Assembly (NCBI GenBank): GCA_024223715.1
Contig: JAAEOA010000365.1
Coordinates: 1 to 43,982, forward strand
Origin: a bacterium
Lineage (GTDB): Bacteria > Krumholzibacteriota > Krumholzibacteriia > LZORAL124-64-63
Length of the DNA stretch: 43,982 nt
Direction of reading: 5' to 3'
In this document: in pieces, positions 33,701 to 41,600 of the stretch
Position numbering within the stretch: the stretch's first letter is position 1
How the letters are laid out: every line of letters begins with the position of its first letter
The notes under the pieces: model-generated
Databases searched by the model: none
The model's input: the letters and a program-made list of their open reading frames with translations, nothing else
Told to the model about the DNA's origin: nothing
Position numbers and translations under genes: made by a program

Positions 33701-34524
33701 TTTGGAGTTCCTGTTTTACCAGGACTGACACCCGGGGTTAAGGTTTCGCCAGGCAGAAGAAGAACGATTCCATCAAGGGAACCAGGACGCAAAGGTGTAA
33801 TGGTGGCTGAGCCGGATGCTGCACTGACCTGACCTGAATACACGACCGAGTTGGTGACTGTCAGTTCATTTTCCCGGGTTACAGGATCTGTACCCCAAAA
33901 AGTAACCGCGACAGTGTTTTGACCATCAGAAAATCCAACCCCATTGACAGTCATGGTGGAGCCGGTGGGAAAATTTCCCACCAAAGCGTCAAGAATTACA
34001 TCATCACGGAAGTTGAGTACAGCCAGGCCGTCACTATCGCGGGCTGTAAGAGTGATACTGACCGCTTGATTGACAAATTTGTCTCCAGCGGGAACTGACA
34101 AATCAAAATGATGAACGAAGTTGAAACAGTTGATAAAAACATCGGCCGTGGGAACGGAACCATCGTCGGCATCGCCCACTCGCAAACGGACAGGTTGTCC
34201 ATCTGCCAAAAAACGAATGTTATCGAACTGGTATTCACCATTGACCAAATAAGTGGCCCCCGGCGTAACAGCAGCAACATCGGGTGAACTCAATTGGGCA
34301 TGAATGAAGTTAGCATTGGTATCTGTACTGCCATCGCTGTTTACCGCACGTACATTCACGCTGAAGCCAGTTTCCACCGTAACTGAGGGGTAGCCGCCAA
34401 CAACATGAGGATTGACCACGGAAATTTCCAGATGGTCAAATGCGAAAGCCTGGGATGCCGATCCTGCCACCAGGATGAGCCCCAAAACTATGAAAACAAA
34501 ACGTTTTTGAGTAATTCCATTCAT
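27751..34524 (-). CDS. Giant Ig-like repeat surface protein with FlgD-like C-terminal module
   Basis: The 2257-residue protein starts with a signal peptide (MNGITQKRFVFIVLGLILVA, cleavage after AFA). Beta-rich Ig-like domains follow to about residue 2150. Two module types alternate: one with a PGET motif, a GKxGxP turn and a DxxWN motif (seven copies), the other with VGPPxTF, a RAENIFI/TVEDIVI strand and a SxxVFAI end (several copies). The C-terminus (about 2170-2257) has RPNPFNPNEGETTIMF, YDLYGAMVY and FTWDGRNGKGRVVANGGYI, a FlgD-like module often used for export or anchoring in FCB bacteria. The ATG at 34524 is chosen because it starts the signal peptide; a TTG at 34581 would add 19 residues. 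It is first of a three-gene coupled operon. Adhesion or surface-layer function is inferred. Confidence 0.85.
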   Translation of the reverse strand: MNGITQKRFVFIVLGLILVAGSASQAFAFDHLEISVVNPHVVGGYPSVTVETGFSVNVRAVNSDGSTDTNANFIHAQLSSPDVAAVTPGATYLVNGEYQFDNIRFLADGQPVRLRVGDADDGSVPTADVFINCFNFVHHFDLSVPAGDKFVNQAVSITLTARDSDGLAVLNFRDDVILDALVGNFPTGSTMTVNGVGFSDGQNTVAVTFWGTDPVTRENELTVTNSVVYSGQVSAASGSATITPLRPGSLDGIVLLLPGETLTPGVSPGKTGTPNNQTSGQNFGGISVYATDQHWNPIEPAALPTLTYSSDDPNGGVVLPAGGLMGGNPESSLTSTLIRSGTTRLTATASGAVNGTSRSDVVINPQGLHHFEFDTGVWNPADAQVTTIPFNIRIYARDSNDNVFPLNGVVSLRGRIGAADESADYIITSNSTFVNGQLDAQVQITKRGFSAYIIVDSGVVNESPSFQVNAGPCEKILMSFPGETWVNGLNDENFSGNQGTPNSSTAGQTINPVTIRPVDRYNNLAPGNRNVTLSCPSGYFELPDYPGNVITISNPTDIRLVLRSADQLQHLRAESSGINANDSSPVIVSPAPFSRMVVQAPGETLDPGIFDSIEDDGKVGDPAIQDAGVAFDVQVFATDAFWNPVSDVDGVLPLSMDFSSTDGAAVLPANPQAINDNNGDFEVTLITLADPNHQTVRADHNGSGTFALTTVPMKAGVIDHFDIGVNSRSNPTPNDVLDDLPDHRAGSLLPNVTIIARDVFGNHVADFAENVTLYVNHGTGILTPEVADMSLGLGSGTYQGAWRGNIQITRAGSDVRLFVREDTYAHTDSSNTFNVFAQAQDYADLVILLPGETHTPGIAPGKAGSPLPTVAGDPIVASVIATDSYWNQVPVQPRVHFESDDYFQMISANDAQLDPSGDAAFDLFFKTATAQNLTVRDLISPAYTDTSSIDVEAAEFNRLMLLLPGEVAEPGGPEADGKTGSPIPQTASLEFNARIRAVDQFWNQVNNSSEHVWLASDDGSITPTNPLNNGQSLVSGELSLPVFLTSTGFITLTATAMDNLDITGQVNTVQVQQGANYQIIVPDSTHVGPPQTFEVTVSLVDEFGVPMPAANNWFNVQALRSNLEPASSTLQITSSQLANGTVTITGQAYDTVEDIVLWITDSAGRSSYSSTIRMLPNGLEYVVTLDQGLMAVVGPPATFPVDVVLRDVDTHTVVNQDRPLTVSVMAALGGVGLGTVGTTSQRLDHGVIHFQESYTRAENIFITVTDSTGLSGSSPVFAIRADGYKRLQMVSPGETVEPGIPAFDTSGKSGSPLSQRSGELFPMTVRAVDQYWNLADTTNVGTLRLVASDNSFANPGNPQENYVPFVNGRRSFTGFLTDAGTVSVTVYDEADLSKPSQSSHIPVDPPYEYEISVPETASTGPVPGFLVTVKLIDPVTGNVVPTAMNRFTMTPLLPNQGAANGVLGTVESQLIGGVAVINDQNYSTVEDIVIRVTDDFGREAFSSVIAMDSGGLYYSVSLPDSAVVGPPETFPLVVELLDSNTGQRVTTQDRLFDIQIISAQTGLPGAGATEVGQGILSAGIQNISQAYSRSEDIFVQVSDTTGITGISNTCRMLADGFKRIQIVAPGETPVPGALSGDGKSGEPLTQQGESPFTVSIRAVDQYWNLVSSITDGTIHLSSSGGQLDLVDGDDDMAPFVNGNRDVEIILGNPGVVSVFATDAAHPSVNSGRVDIPVNEAEYRVVLPDPATVTAGPPATFSLTVRLVNPETGERIDAGGDFEMTALLPDRTGAHDTLGIGSATLVAGEAVVSGQHYATSEQIVVRIRDARGRESFSDVLTVVPEGVRYAVDLPDTVVAGEGFEMSVRRVDIVTGQLVTSDDRNFVLHAFSGNSPRPDFNYDPAGILADTVGTTHDGEHIFTFQSYDRAESIYLRVSDSTGEQFFSDVITVVPAPAAVIELWAEDLPGHRLDRPLRPGEVVILQARATDASGNAVSGTSMDLSVIEGSGTLGNARANTYRMSADVDGRSDVDLAVNDYGTEDITIQIDADGLLSDPVLLEVTGPPVTSVGFEPSVTPFRDGFYITPSTEIHLSAITEDEAGIQTIFVDVDLQDPPRPVNVYDGVFTLENLGPEFAAPGEHILRFYAEESSGVLEEVKSVTLYTARDMALDKEITNRPNPFNPNEGETTIMFRPTASGIVTVTMYDLYGAMVYSEQRNVISGSVEQFTWDGRNGKGRVVANGGYICRVHGNGMDLRRKIAVVK
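29638..33768 (-). repeat. Seven-copy PGET...DxxWN module array within the giant Ig gene
   Basis: PGET or PGEV motifs are encoded near 33750, 33080, 32720, 31970, 31635, 30650 and 29650. Each is followed within about 30-40 codons by a GKxGxP-type turn and a DxxWN or related (DRYNN) motif. Spacing between copies is irregular (about 330-1000 bases) because the second module type is inserted between some copies. The copies differ clearly in sequence, so they are old duplications rather than recent identical repeats. Confidence 0.75.
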
Positions 34525-34746
34525 CAGAAACAGCTGCCTTGCTAGGGGTTTTTGCCATGGCCAAAGAATTTGCCGTTGCAAAATGCCATCCTCAGCGGAC
34601 TCAGGGTGCCTCGTAGGGCCTCCGAGTACCGTTTTGGACCTTCAATAGTCCAAAAACGCAAGGCATGTGCCATTCCCTGCTGTTTCTTGTTGTTTCTCTG
34701 GATTTCTTTGGGTTTAATATAATTACTTATTTAGCTCGAAAAAGGA
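34525..34746 (-). other. Leader region of the giant Ig gene with a strong inverted repeat
   Basis: This is the 222-base gap between the PilZ gene and the Ig gene. CGTTTTGGAC (34630-34639) and GTCCAAAAACG (34649-34659) form a hairpin of about 10 bp with one bulged base and an 8-base loop. It lacks a T-run. Further toward the Ig gene there is a smaller CTCG/CGAG stem (minus-strand reading CTCGGAGGCCCTACGAG). I do not recognise a known riboswitch. The region may hold a promoter, an RNA leader or both. Confidence 0.4.
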
Positions 34747-36060
34747 TTACCATTGCTCCACGCCAGAAACGTGAACCCGTTGGGCCAACCAAGCCCGTTG
34801 CTTGGACAAAACATATTGGCGAATGTACTCCAGCGAACCTCGATCGCTGTTCTCATCAACCAGAAATTCAATGCCCACTTCATCCTGTTGAGTGTCCTGG
34901 TCAGCCAGGCTGATGGTCGCACGCCTGATAATTCCCACCACTTTATAGTCTTCCTCTTCATCGGGGAAAAAGATGCGACAGGAAATACGGCTGCCTTCGT
35001 CAAAGGTCCCCAATAGTGAGTTCCGGCTGGCAATTATTCGAGCCCCGGAGAAACTCAAATCCGCGAGTCGGCCCCTCACTTTGGTCTCTGATTCGGTATC
35101 TAAAGACCAAGGGTTGCTTTCCTCCTGAGAATCCTGACTCTGAATAACCACAGGAATTCTCTCGGCCGGATCAATCCGGAAAGCCCGACGGCGCTGTTCA
35201 ATGTTCAATTTGGCAGGCAAAGCAATATCTATGCAGTTGATGCTGGCTGATTCGGTTACCATATATTGTGATGTTCCCAAAAAAGTTGATTCAAAAGTTA
35301 GTGCTCCGCCGTACAAACCGACGCGAACATTTACCTTTTCATTTACTGCAAGAGCTTTTCCCTCCGGACCGGAGACATCCATACTGAGGCGCATGACTCG
35401 TCTATCGTTCCGGGTAGTATTTTCGATTAATATTCCCGTGTGCAATGTGTAATAATCATCGTCAACTGGAACATCTATCTGAACATCAACTTCTGTTTTG
35501 CGCAAAAAGACCAGGAATTTTTCGATATCTGAGGCCAAATCAATGGAAGGCAGATTGAACCACTCCCTTGGTAAGTAGTTTCGCACCATAGAGTTAAGAT
35601 AGTTTTCATTATGGGACAATTCTAACTCCGCTTTGGAGGGGACCTCGGTCATTAAGTAGAACTGACCATTTTCGGTCTGCAGTCGGACCCCAAAGCTCCT
35701 GACGCCCCGGCTGTGCAGACTAACCGGTCCCAAATCCATACTGTCGACCCAGCCTTGTGGCAAGCGACCTTCCATATCTTCCAGCACGTTGTCTAAAAAT
35801 CTTTGGGCCAGAACTTCCATACCAGAAATCCCGCTGGAATTATCAAGGCTTTCAGCCAGTTCCCCACACAATTGTGTATCACAGCCCAATTGAATTTTTT
35901 GTAGCGTTGAACCGCTGAAAGAGATTTCCCCCAAAGATGGGAAAGAAATGTGACCATGTCTGATCTGGGTTATTTCCTCATCGATTACTTGAAGACCAAA
36001 AGTTGTGCCCAAGGCATTTTTCCCGGCCATTACCAGCATTTTGAGAGTATTGATCAGCAT
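34747..36060 (-). CDS. PilZ-domain c-di-GMP receptor with CheX-like N-terminal region
   Basis: The 437-residue protein ends in a YcgR-type arrangement: a flagellar-brake-like N-domain (about 195-290) and a PilZ domain (about 295-410). The PilZ c-di-GMP motifs are intact: RRRAFR near residue 297 (RxxxR) and DLSFSGARI (DxSxxG). The first 150 residues resemble the CheX/CheC phosphatase-like fold (GKNALGTTFGLQV, GDTQLCGELAESL-type pattern), but I am unsure of this. No membrane helix or signal is seen, so it acts in the cytoplasm. AGGAAG lies about 6 bases before the ATG at 36060; a start at 36087 is possible. It is divergent from glgX and may respond to c-di-GMP set by the DSF system; that link is inference. 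Confidence 0.82.
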   Translation of the reverse strand: MLINTLKMLVMAGKNALGTTFGLQVIDEEITQIRHGHISFPSLGEISFSGSTLQKIQLGCDTQLCGELAESLDNSSGISGMEVLAQRFLDNVLEDMEGRLPQGWVDSMDLGPVSLHSRGVRSFGVRLQTENGQFYLMTEVPSKAELELSHNENYLNSMVRNYLPREWFNLPSIDLASDIEKFLVFLRKTEVDVQIDVPVDDDYYTLHTGILIENTTRNDRRVMRLSMDVSGPEGKALAVNEKVNVRVGLYGGALTFESTFLGTSQYMVTESASINCIDIALPAKLNIEQRRRAFRIDPAERIPVVIQSQDSQEESNPWSLDTESETKVRGRLADLSFSGARIIASRNSLLGTFDEGSRISCRIFFPDEEEDYKVVGIIRRATISLADQDTQQDEVGIEFLVDENSDRGSLEYIRQYVLSKQRAWLAQRVHVSGVEQW

Positions 36061-36191
36061 GCAGTCTTCCTGTTGACATTTGCCCACGCGGTATTAACAT
36101 CCTCTTACCTGAGGAACGATTCGATACCCAGTGCATCGGCATTTTCCAGGCTCAATTAACTAAAAAAATCTTAATCCAATCAGGATGTAAA

Positions 36192-38276
36192 ATGACGGTA
36201 AAATTGGAAAAATTCACAACAAGTTCTGGTTTGCCTTACCCTTTGGGAGCGACCTGTAATAGCCAGGGCACGAACTTTTCCATTCACTGTCCAAAGGCTT
36301 CAAGCCTGGACCTGCTTTTGTTCGAAAATGTCCATTCCAGCCAACCGTTCCAAACCATAACCCTGCAGGCCACTGAACACCGCACAGCAACATATTGGCA
36401 TGTGTTTCTCGAGAAATGTCATCAGGGACAAATTTATGCCTGGCGGGCCCGTGGTCCCCGGGATCCAGAAAAGAAACTCTTTTTCGATGGCGACAAGGTT
36501 TTGCTGGACCCCTACGCCAAAGCGATCTGTGGACAGGAAAAGTACAGCAGGAGCGCCGCCAAGGCTGTAGGCGATAACTGCGCCCGGGCCCTGCGCTCCG
36601 TAGTGGTGGATCCTTCCCAATACGATTGGCAAGGTGACCAGCCGTTGCCCGCACCCAACGGCAGGGAAATCATCTATGAGATGCACGTTTCCGGCTTTAC
36701 AAAATCACCATCAAGTGGACTCGATGAATCCCTTAGCGGCACCTACAAGGGGCTCATAGAAAAAATCTCCTACCTTCAGGAGTTGGGAATCACAGCCGTG
36801 GAATTCCTGCCTGTCCATGAATACGATTCACAGGATGCCCCGAAAGACCTGGCAAACTTCTGGGGCTACAGCACCCTTGGCTTTTTTGCTCCACACCGAC
36901 AGTATAGCAGCGATCAAAGTCCTGTTGGCCCGGTCAATGAATTCCGAGACCTGGTTCGGGAACTGCATAAAGCCGGAATCAGAGTCATTCTGGATGTGGT
37001 TTTTAATCATACTTCAGAAGCTGGTATCGACGGACCTACTCTCGGCTGGCGAGGCCTTGATGCCGCTGGTTATTACATTTTAAATAACGAACCGTCCGTA
37101 TTCTCTGATTTCACTGGTTGTGGCAATACCTTTAATTGCAACAGCCCCACCGCAATGAAATTGGTTTTGGATAGCCTTCGCTATTGGGTAAGAGAAATGC
37201 ATGTCGATGGTTTCCGGTTCGACCTTGCCTCGGCCATGACCCGTGATGTCACGGGCACCCCCATGAGCAATCCACCCCTGATAGCAGCCATCAATAGCGA
37301 CCCGGAATTGGCTGGCTGCACCCTGATTGCCGAAGCCTGGGACGCGGCCGGACTTTATCAGGTGGGCTCTTTTCCCGGGGACCGTTTCAGTGAATGGAAT
37401 GGACCTTTCCGCGATATCGGCCGCAGCTTCTGGAGAGGCGATGACCATACCATTGAAAATTTAATGGCCCGTTTGGTGGGAAGTCCCGACCTGATGAACG
37501 ACGGCAAAGCAGTCCCGAGTCAAAGCATCAACTTCCTAACATGCCATGATGGCTTCAGCCTTTGGGACCTTGTCTCTTATGAAAAAAAACACAACCTGAA
37601 AAACAAAGAAGAGAACCGGGACGGCAGCAACCATAACATCAGTTGCAATCATGGTCAGGAAGGCCCTTCTTCCGATAAAAACATTAACGAATTGCGCCAC
37701 CGGCAAATCCGAAATTTTTTCTGCCTTTTGATGCTCTCCCATGGCACCCCCATGTTTTATATGGGTGACGAAGTCGGACAATCCAAAGACGGAAATAACA
37801 ATCCCTGGTGCCAGGACAATGAATTGAATTGGTTTGATTGGAATCTGGTAAAGGAACAAAAACCTCTATTGAAATTTGTGCAAAGTTTGATTTTTGAAGC
37901 AAAAAACATTGGCAAACTATCAGACGATCGATTCTGGTCAGCCTCAAGTGACGATTTTCGCGGCGACATCACTTGGCACGGTCTGAAACCGGGGCTTCCG
38001 GATTGGACACCAACATCACATTGTCTTGCTTTCGAAATATCCCCAGGTGCCGATGGGCGAAGGATTTTGGTCCTATTTAATGCATCCGACCAAAGCCAGA
38101 TTTTTGAACTTCCAGAATTACCCAAAAATTTAGCCTGGGATGTTGTATTAACGACCTCCAAGCCAGGGTTGCAAGGACCGGATTCCTGCGAGAAAGGTAC
38201 GGAACCCCTTTTGCAGGAAATTTTGTTGAGTCCCAAAAGCACAATGGTGTTGCAAATTCAACTACCAATCGTTTGA
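36192..38276 (+). CDS. glgX: Glycogen debranching enzyme GlgX (isoamylase-type, GH13)
   Basis: GlgX cuts alpha-1,6 branches of phosphorylase-limited glycogen in the cytoplasm. The 694-residue length fits. An N-terminal CBM48 domain (about 15-120, PYPLGATCNSQGTNFSIHC) precedes the TIM barrel. The GH13 regions are all present: DVVFNHTSE (region I), DGFRFDLAS with the nucleophile Asp (region II), LIAEAWDAAG with the acid Glu (region III) and NFLTCHDG with the stabilising Asp (region IV). GlgX-type landmarks such as GNTFNCNSP and YMGDEVGQSKDGNNN are also seen. The ATG at 36192 has AGGA upstream. No other glycogen gene adjoins it. Confidence 0.96.
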   Translation: MTVKLEKFTTSSGLPYPLGATCNSQGTNFSIHCPKASSLDLLLFENVHSSQPFQTITLQATEHRTATYWHVFLEKCHQGQIYAWRARGPRDPEKKLFFDGDKVLLDPYAKAICGQEKYSRSAAKAVGDNCARALRSVVVDPSQYDWQGDQPLPAPNGREIIYEMHVSGFTKSPSSGLDESLSGTYKGLIEKISYLQELGITAVEFLPVHEYDSQDAPKDLANFWGYSTLGFFAPHRQYSSDQSPVGPVNEFRDLVRELHKAGIRVILDVVFNHTSEAGIDGPTLGWRGLDAAGYYILNNEPSVFSDFTGCGNTFNCNSPTAMKLVLDSLRYWVREMHVDGFRFDLASAMTRDVTGTPMSNPPLIAAINSDPELAGCTLIAEAWDAAGLYQVGSFPGDRFSEWNGPFRDIGRSFWRGDDHTIENLMARLVGSPDLMNDGKAVPSQSINFLTCHDGFSLWDLVSYEKKHNLKNKEENRDGSNHNISCNHGQEGPSSDKNINELRHRQIRNFFCLLMLSHGTPMFYMGDEVGQSKDGNNNPWCQDNELNWFDWNLVKEQKPLLKFVQSLIFEAKNIGKLSDDRFWSASSDDFRGDITWHGLKPGLPDWTPTSHCLAFEISPGADGRRILVLFNASDQSQIFELPELPKNLAWDVVLTTSKPGLQGPDSCEKGTEPLLQEILLSPKSTMVLQIQLPIV

Positions 38277-38346
38277 AAAATCAGGGACATAGAAAACAGT
38301 AAAGGTATCCTTATACTCAATAAAGATAACAACTTGATAAAATCCA

Positions 38347-38375
38347 TCGCCAAAATTTGGTTTTTCTGATAATAT
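38347..38375 (+). promoter_or_regulatory. Extended -10 promoter for the candidate RNA
   Basis: TGATAATAT gives an extended -10 (TG at 38367-38368, TAATAT at 38370-38375). TCGCCA at 38347-38352, 17 bases upstream, matches 4 of 6 bases of a -35. It would start transcription near 38382, just before the first stem of the RNA. Confidence 0.45.
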
Positions 38376-38379
38376 ATTG

Positions 38380-38600
38380 GATCTAGTTTGGAGAGGCAGA
38401 CCCGAATCATTGTCTCTGCTGGTGGATTTCTGTTTGTTCAGTTGACTCCAGCAGATCATCATGAGGTGCAATTGAAGATCAACACTGGCTTAACAACTCA
38501 GTTTTTTCACCTGGGCAACTACTGCATCACCGAAAGACAACTTGGACTTGAAAGGGAGCTTCAGCTCTAACTCGCCAGATTCGTCCAGCCTCTCCTTTTT
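38380..38600 (+). ncRNA. Candidate structured non-coding RNA (6S-like architecture possible)
   Basis: The 356-base gap after glgX (38277-38632) contains no convincing gene but a self-contained transcription unit. GGAGAGGC (38390-38397) pairs perfectly with GCCTCTCC (38588-38595), and next CGAATC (38403-38408) pairs with GATTCG (38578-38583). Together they form a closing stem around about 170 bases. Inside, AGTTG...TCCAG (38440-38451) can pair with CTGGG.CAACT (38511-38520). Alternatively CTGCTGG (38416-38422) pairs with CCAGCAG (38448-38454). A small hairpin GAGC-TTCA-GCTC lies at 38556-38567. A closing stem, a wide bubble and a terminal stem over about 206 bases recall 6S RNA, but I cannot confirm the family. 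It is flanked by a promoter and a strong terminator. Confidence 0.5.
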
Positions 38601-38604
38601 CAAA

Positions 38605-38634
38605 CCGCCCCTTTCGCCCGGGGCGGTTTTTTTT
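38605..38634 (+). terminator. Strong rho-independent terminator after the candidate RNA
   Basis: CCGCCCC and GGGGCGG form a 7-bp GC stem around an 8-base loop, followed by eight T. On the other strand the stem has only a short T stretch after it, so any role in ending the tamB transcript would be weak. Confidence 0.9.
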
Positions 38635-41600
38635 AATATCGTTTTGTCCATTTTAATTCCAGACCCGATGTTTCTTCTCCCTCACCATAAGTGGAAAGAA
38701 GCTTAAAGTATTTGCTTAAAGAGTATTCCATGGTCATAAAATATGTTCCGCTTTTTTCCAGCGACTGATTGTATTTCAACAATATTTTCGGCGTCAAAAA
38801 TTTCCCAACACTGAGAGTACTGTCCCCATCGGATCCGGACCCCAATTCCACCATATCCACCCCCAGAGTATTGGAGACTTTATTTTGAATTCCCGCCCCA
38901 CCAAAGACCACAGCCAGAGCGGCCAGGTTGTCTCTTAATTGGGCACCCGGATCATTCTCTTCATTGGCGCGCCCCCGCTGGTCATTATCCAGATCGTTTG
39001 CAGGCTGGCCAAAAAGCAATACCGCAATAATATCTGCCTGGTTCATATCCGGTTCTGAAGACAATTCCACCACAGGCTCATTGGCAAACCCGGAAACCTC
39101 CAGATTGATCAAGTAACCGGAAACATCGCTGGTCAGCTTAATGTTCAAATGTGGGTTGGGCGGCGCTGAGTTGTTGAATTTTATATTGGCAGTTTCCACA
39201 TCAAAGATGTTGTTCATGAATTTCAAAGTCCCCTGGGGAACTCCGGCAGAACCTTTAAGAACCACCATGGGTGTGCCTTCAGAATCTACTGACCGGGTAG
39301 CGAGTAAATCGCTTTCCAGTTCAATATTCAACCCATAGCCGTTGACGACAACGGTCCCGGGAATGGTCACTCGAATTTCCATTTCCGGTAATGTGACCGG
39401 CTCTTTCTTTTCCAGGGAGGGGCCACTGCCAAGATTTGCCAAGTTGGCCGCATAAGCTACTGAATCACCAGTGGCCAGGGCATTTTCTGCCATCGCCTGC
39501 CAAAGTAGAGATTCACCTTCCACGGGCAAAAGGGAAGGCGGCATTTCAGGGATTCGGAAAAATCCAGACAGAACCCTAAGATCACCTTTTATGACCGGGT
39601 CGGAGATTTTCCCGGAAAATTCAGTCGTCAGGGCAATTTGGGCTCGAGAGCGATTGGGCAATTCAATGCTCAGTCGTTCAATTCCAAGACTCCCCCTTAT
39701 TGCAGAACCGGCTAAAAAACCCGCTTCAGTTACAACTGTTGCCGAAGAGATTGCCTTTTCTTCAGCAACCAATTCAGCACCAAATCTAAGCATTCCTTTC
39801 AAAGAAACATCCGGGGGCATGACTGGATTCAATTCCTGCAAATCCAATTCCTGTTCCGGGAAACGCACCACCAACCCCCGATCAGGATCGGGCACCCATT
39901 TTCCGGTTTCAATATCCGGTCGGCCAGGCCACCGGAATATCCCCTTCACCAGTGACAAATCACCCGCAAAAATATTTAGGTCAGCACCAAGGCCACTGGA
40001 ATCTCCACTCAAAAGATGAAAATCAAGATCCAAGCCAAAAGGTGGATCGTCTCGGTGTGGGACCAGGCGAGCTCCTGCTTTTCCTTCAAAAACCGGGCCG
40101 TCCGGGCCGCCTTCAAGGTCAAGACGAGCGTTCAGGGAAACATCTGAACCACCACTGCGTTGCCAGAATTCAGATGGCGCCACGGTCATAAGAAAATCTT
40201 CCCGGAATAACAAATCGCACAAGAGATTTAAATTGAGGCCGGAATCATTCCATTGACACTGAAGATCCACCTTTCCCAGGCCACCTTCCAATTTAAAATC
40301 TTCCACAATCAGGTCTTTGGGACCCGGCCCGTGAATGATGGTTGCCGGTTTTATTATTTGCATCGTGCTGTCTAATCCAACTACCACAAAAGAATCCAAA
40401 TGAACGGTTCTAACGGAATCGATCAGCCCATGCCCTCCGAGAGAAATCCGCCCGTGGGGTGCCCATAACCCCAGGGAAAATTCATGAGTCAAAGAATCAA
40501 CGTTACCAAAATTTCCAGCCAGATTCACCAACAGAGAATCAATCTCGGTGGCCCCACTAACAACGGCCCTGGTCATCTTTATTCGAGCTGAAATCTCATG
40601 ATTGCGACTTCGCACCTCTGCATTCAGGGCCTCTGCTTCAAATTCTGCCGTATCCGCAAAACCATTCAAATTTAAATCAACATCAGGATAGGGCCACAAT
40701 CCTTTCATCGAAACTTGCAAGGTTCCCCTGGCTTCGGCCTGCTGCAGACCCTGGCCTCCAAAAAGTCGCAATAAGGTTGGCTCGACCAATTGGGCTTCCA
40801 GTTGGACATCAACTTCAGTTGAATCCACGCGGCCGGCCATCAAAATGCTTGTTCCCAATAGGGCCACATCAAGGGTCTCGACTGTGAGGCGATCATTCTC
40901 CAGCCCTGCGGTCAAAAAGAATTTCTCCAACCACTTTGTATCTGAGAAATCCAAACGAACGTTTCCAATGGGCTTTAAAGATTTGAAATCTTCCACGCCA
41001 CCTTCCACGGTGAAATGCCCGATCAGTGGTCCAGTCAGATCCGCGGGAAACTCTGGTGGTAATAGAGGTCGCACATGTTCAGGGCCTGGAAAAGTACCTT
41101 TGCCTTGCACAGCTAAACTGGCCCCTGAAGAAGTCCAATGCCCTTTTCCTTCAATACTCAAACTAACGGTTTCAGAATTCCGCCAGGCTTCGGCCATTTC
41201 AGGGGTGCCGGCTTCATTAACTTCAACTGAGAAATCACTCAATAAAATCCTGGATTGCTCAACGTCGGCACTCAAATTCAATTTCAGATTTTTTGCATCC
41301 ATAACCAGAGGTTCAGCTGCAAATATTTCAACCCGGGCAGAACTCTCGGACAGTGAAACCTCCGGTACAAAAGCAGGGCGCATTTCGATCTGGCCAAGCA
41401 AATGGCCATGCACAACCGACATTGTGGAATCCACTTGAAGATCACTGAATGAAACATCCAATTGGGAAACTGCAATGGAAGGAATGCCGGGAATTGAACC
41501 GGGATTTAAAAAACTTTTCCCCTGCAGAGTGTCAGGGTCTGTTTCAACAGTTTCTGATGGGGGAAAGAGCTGAACAATGGAGGGTACATCAACCGGGCCG

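Noticed and set aside
27751..34524. Recent tandem DNA duplication or phase-variable repeat in the giant gene
   Set aside because: The modules share motifs but differ widely at DNA level, and no short identical tandem repeats were seen.
38262..38471. Minus-strand open frame of 69 codons overlapping the glgX end and the candidate RNA
   Set aside because: It overlaps glgX, the promoter and the RNA on the opposite strand, lacks a ribosome binding site, and I recognise no family, although part of it has a protein-like look.
38388..38570. Plus-strand open frame of 60 codons inside the candidate RNA
   Set aside because: It needs a TTG start with no ribosome binding site in front; the apparent GGAGAGG lies inside the frame and is better explained as the first strand of the RNA closing stem.
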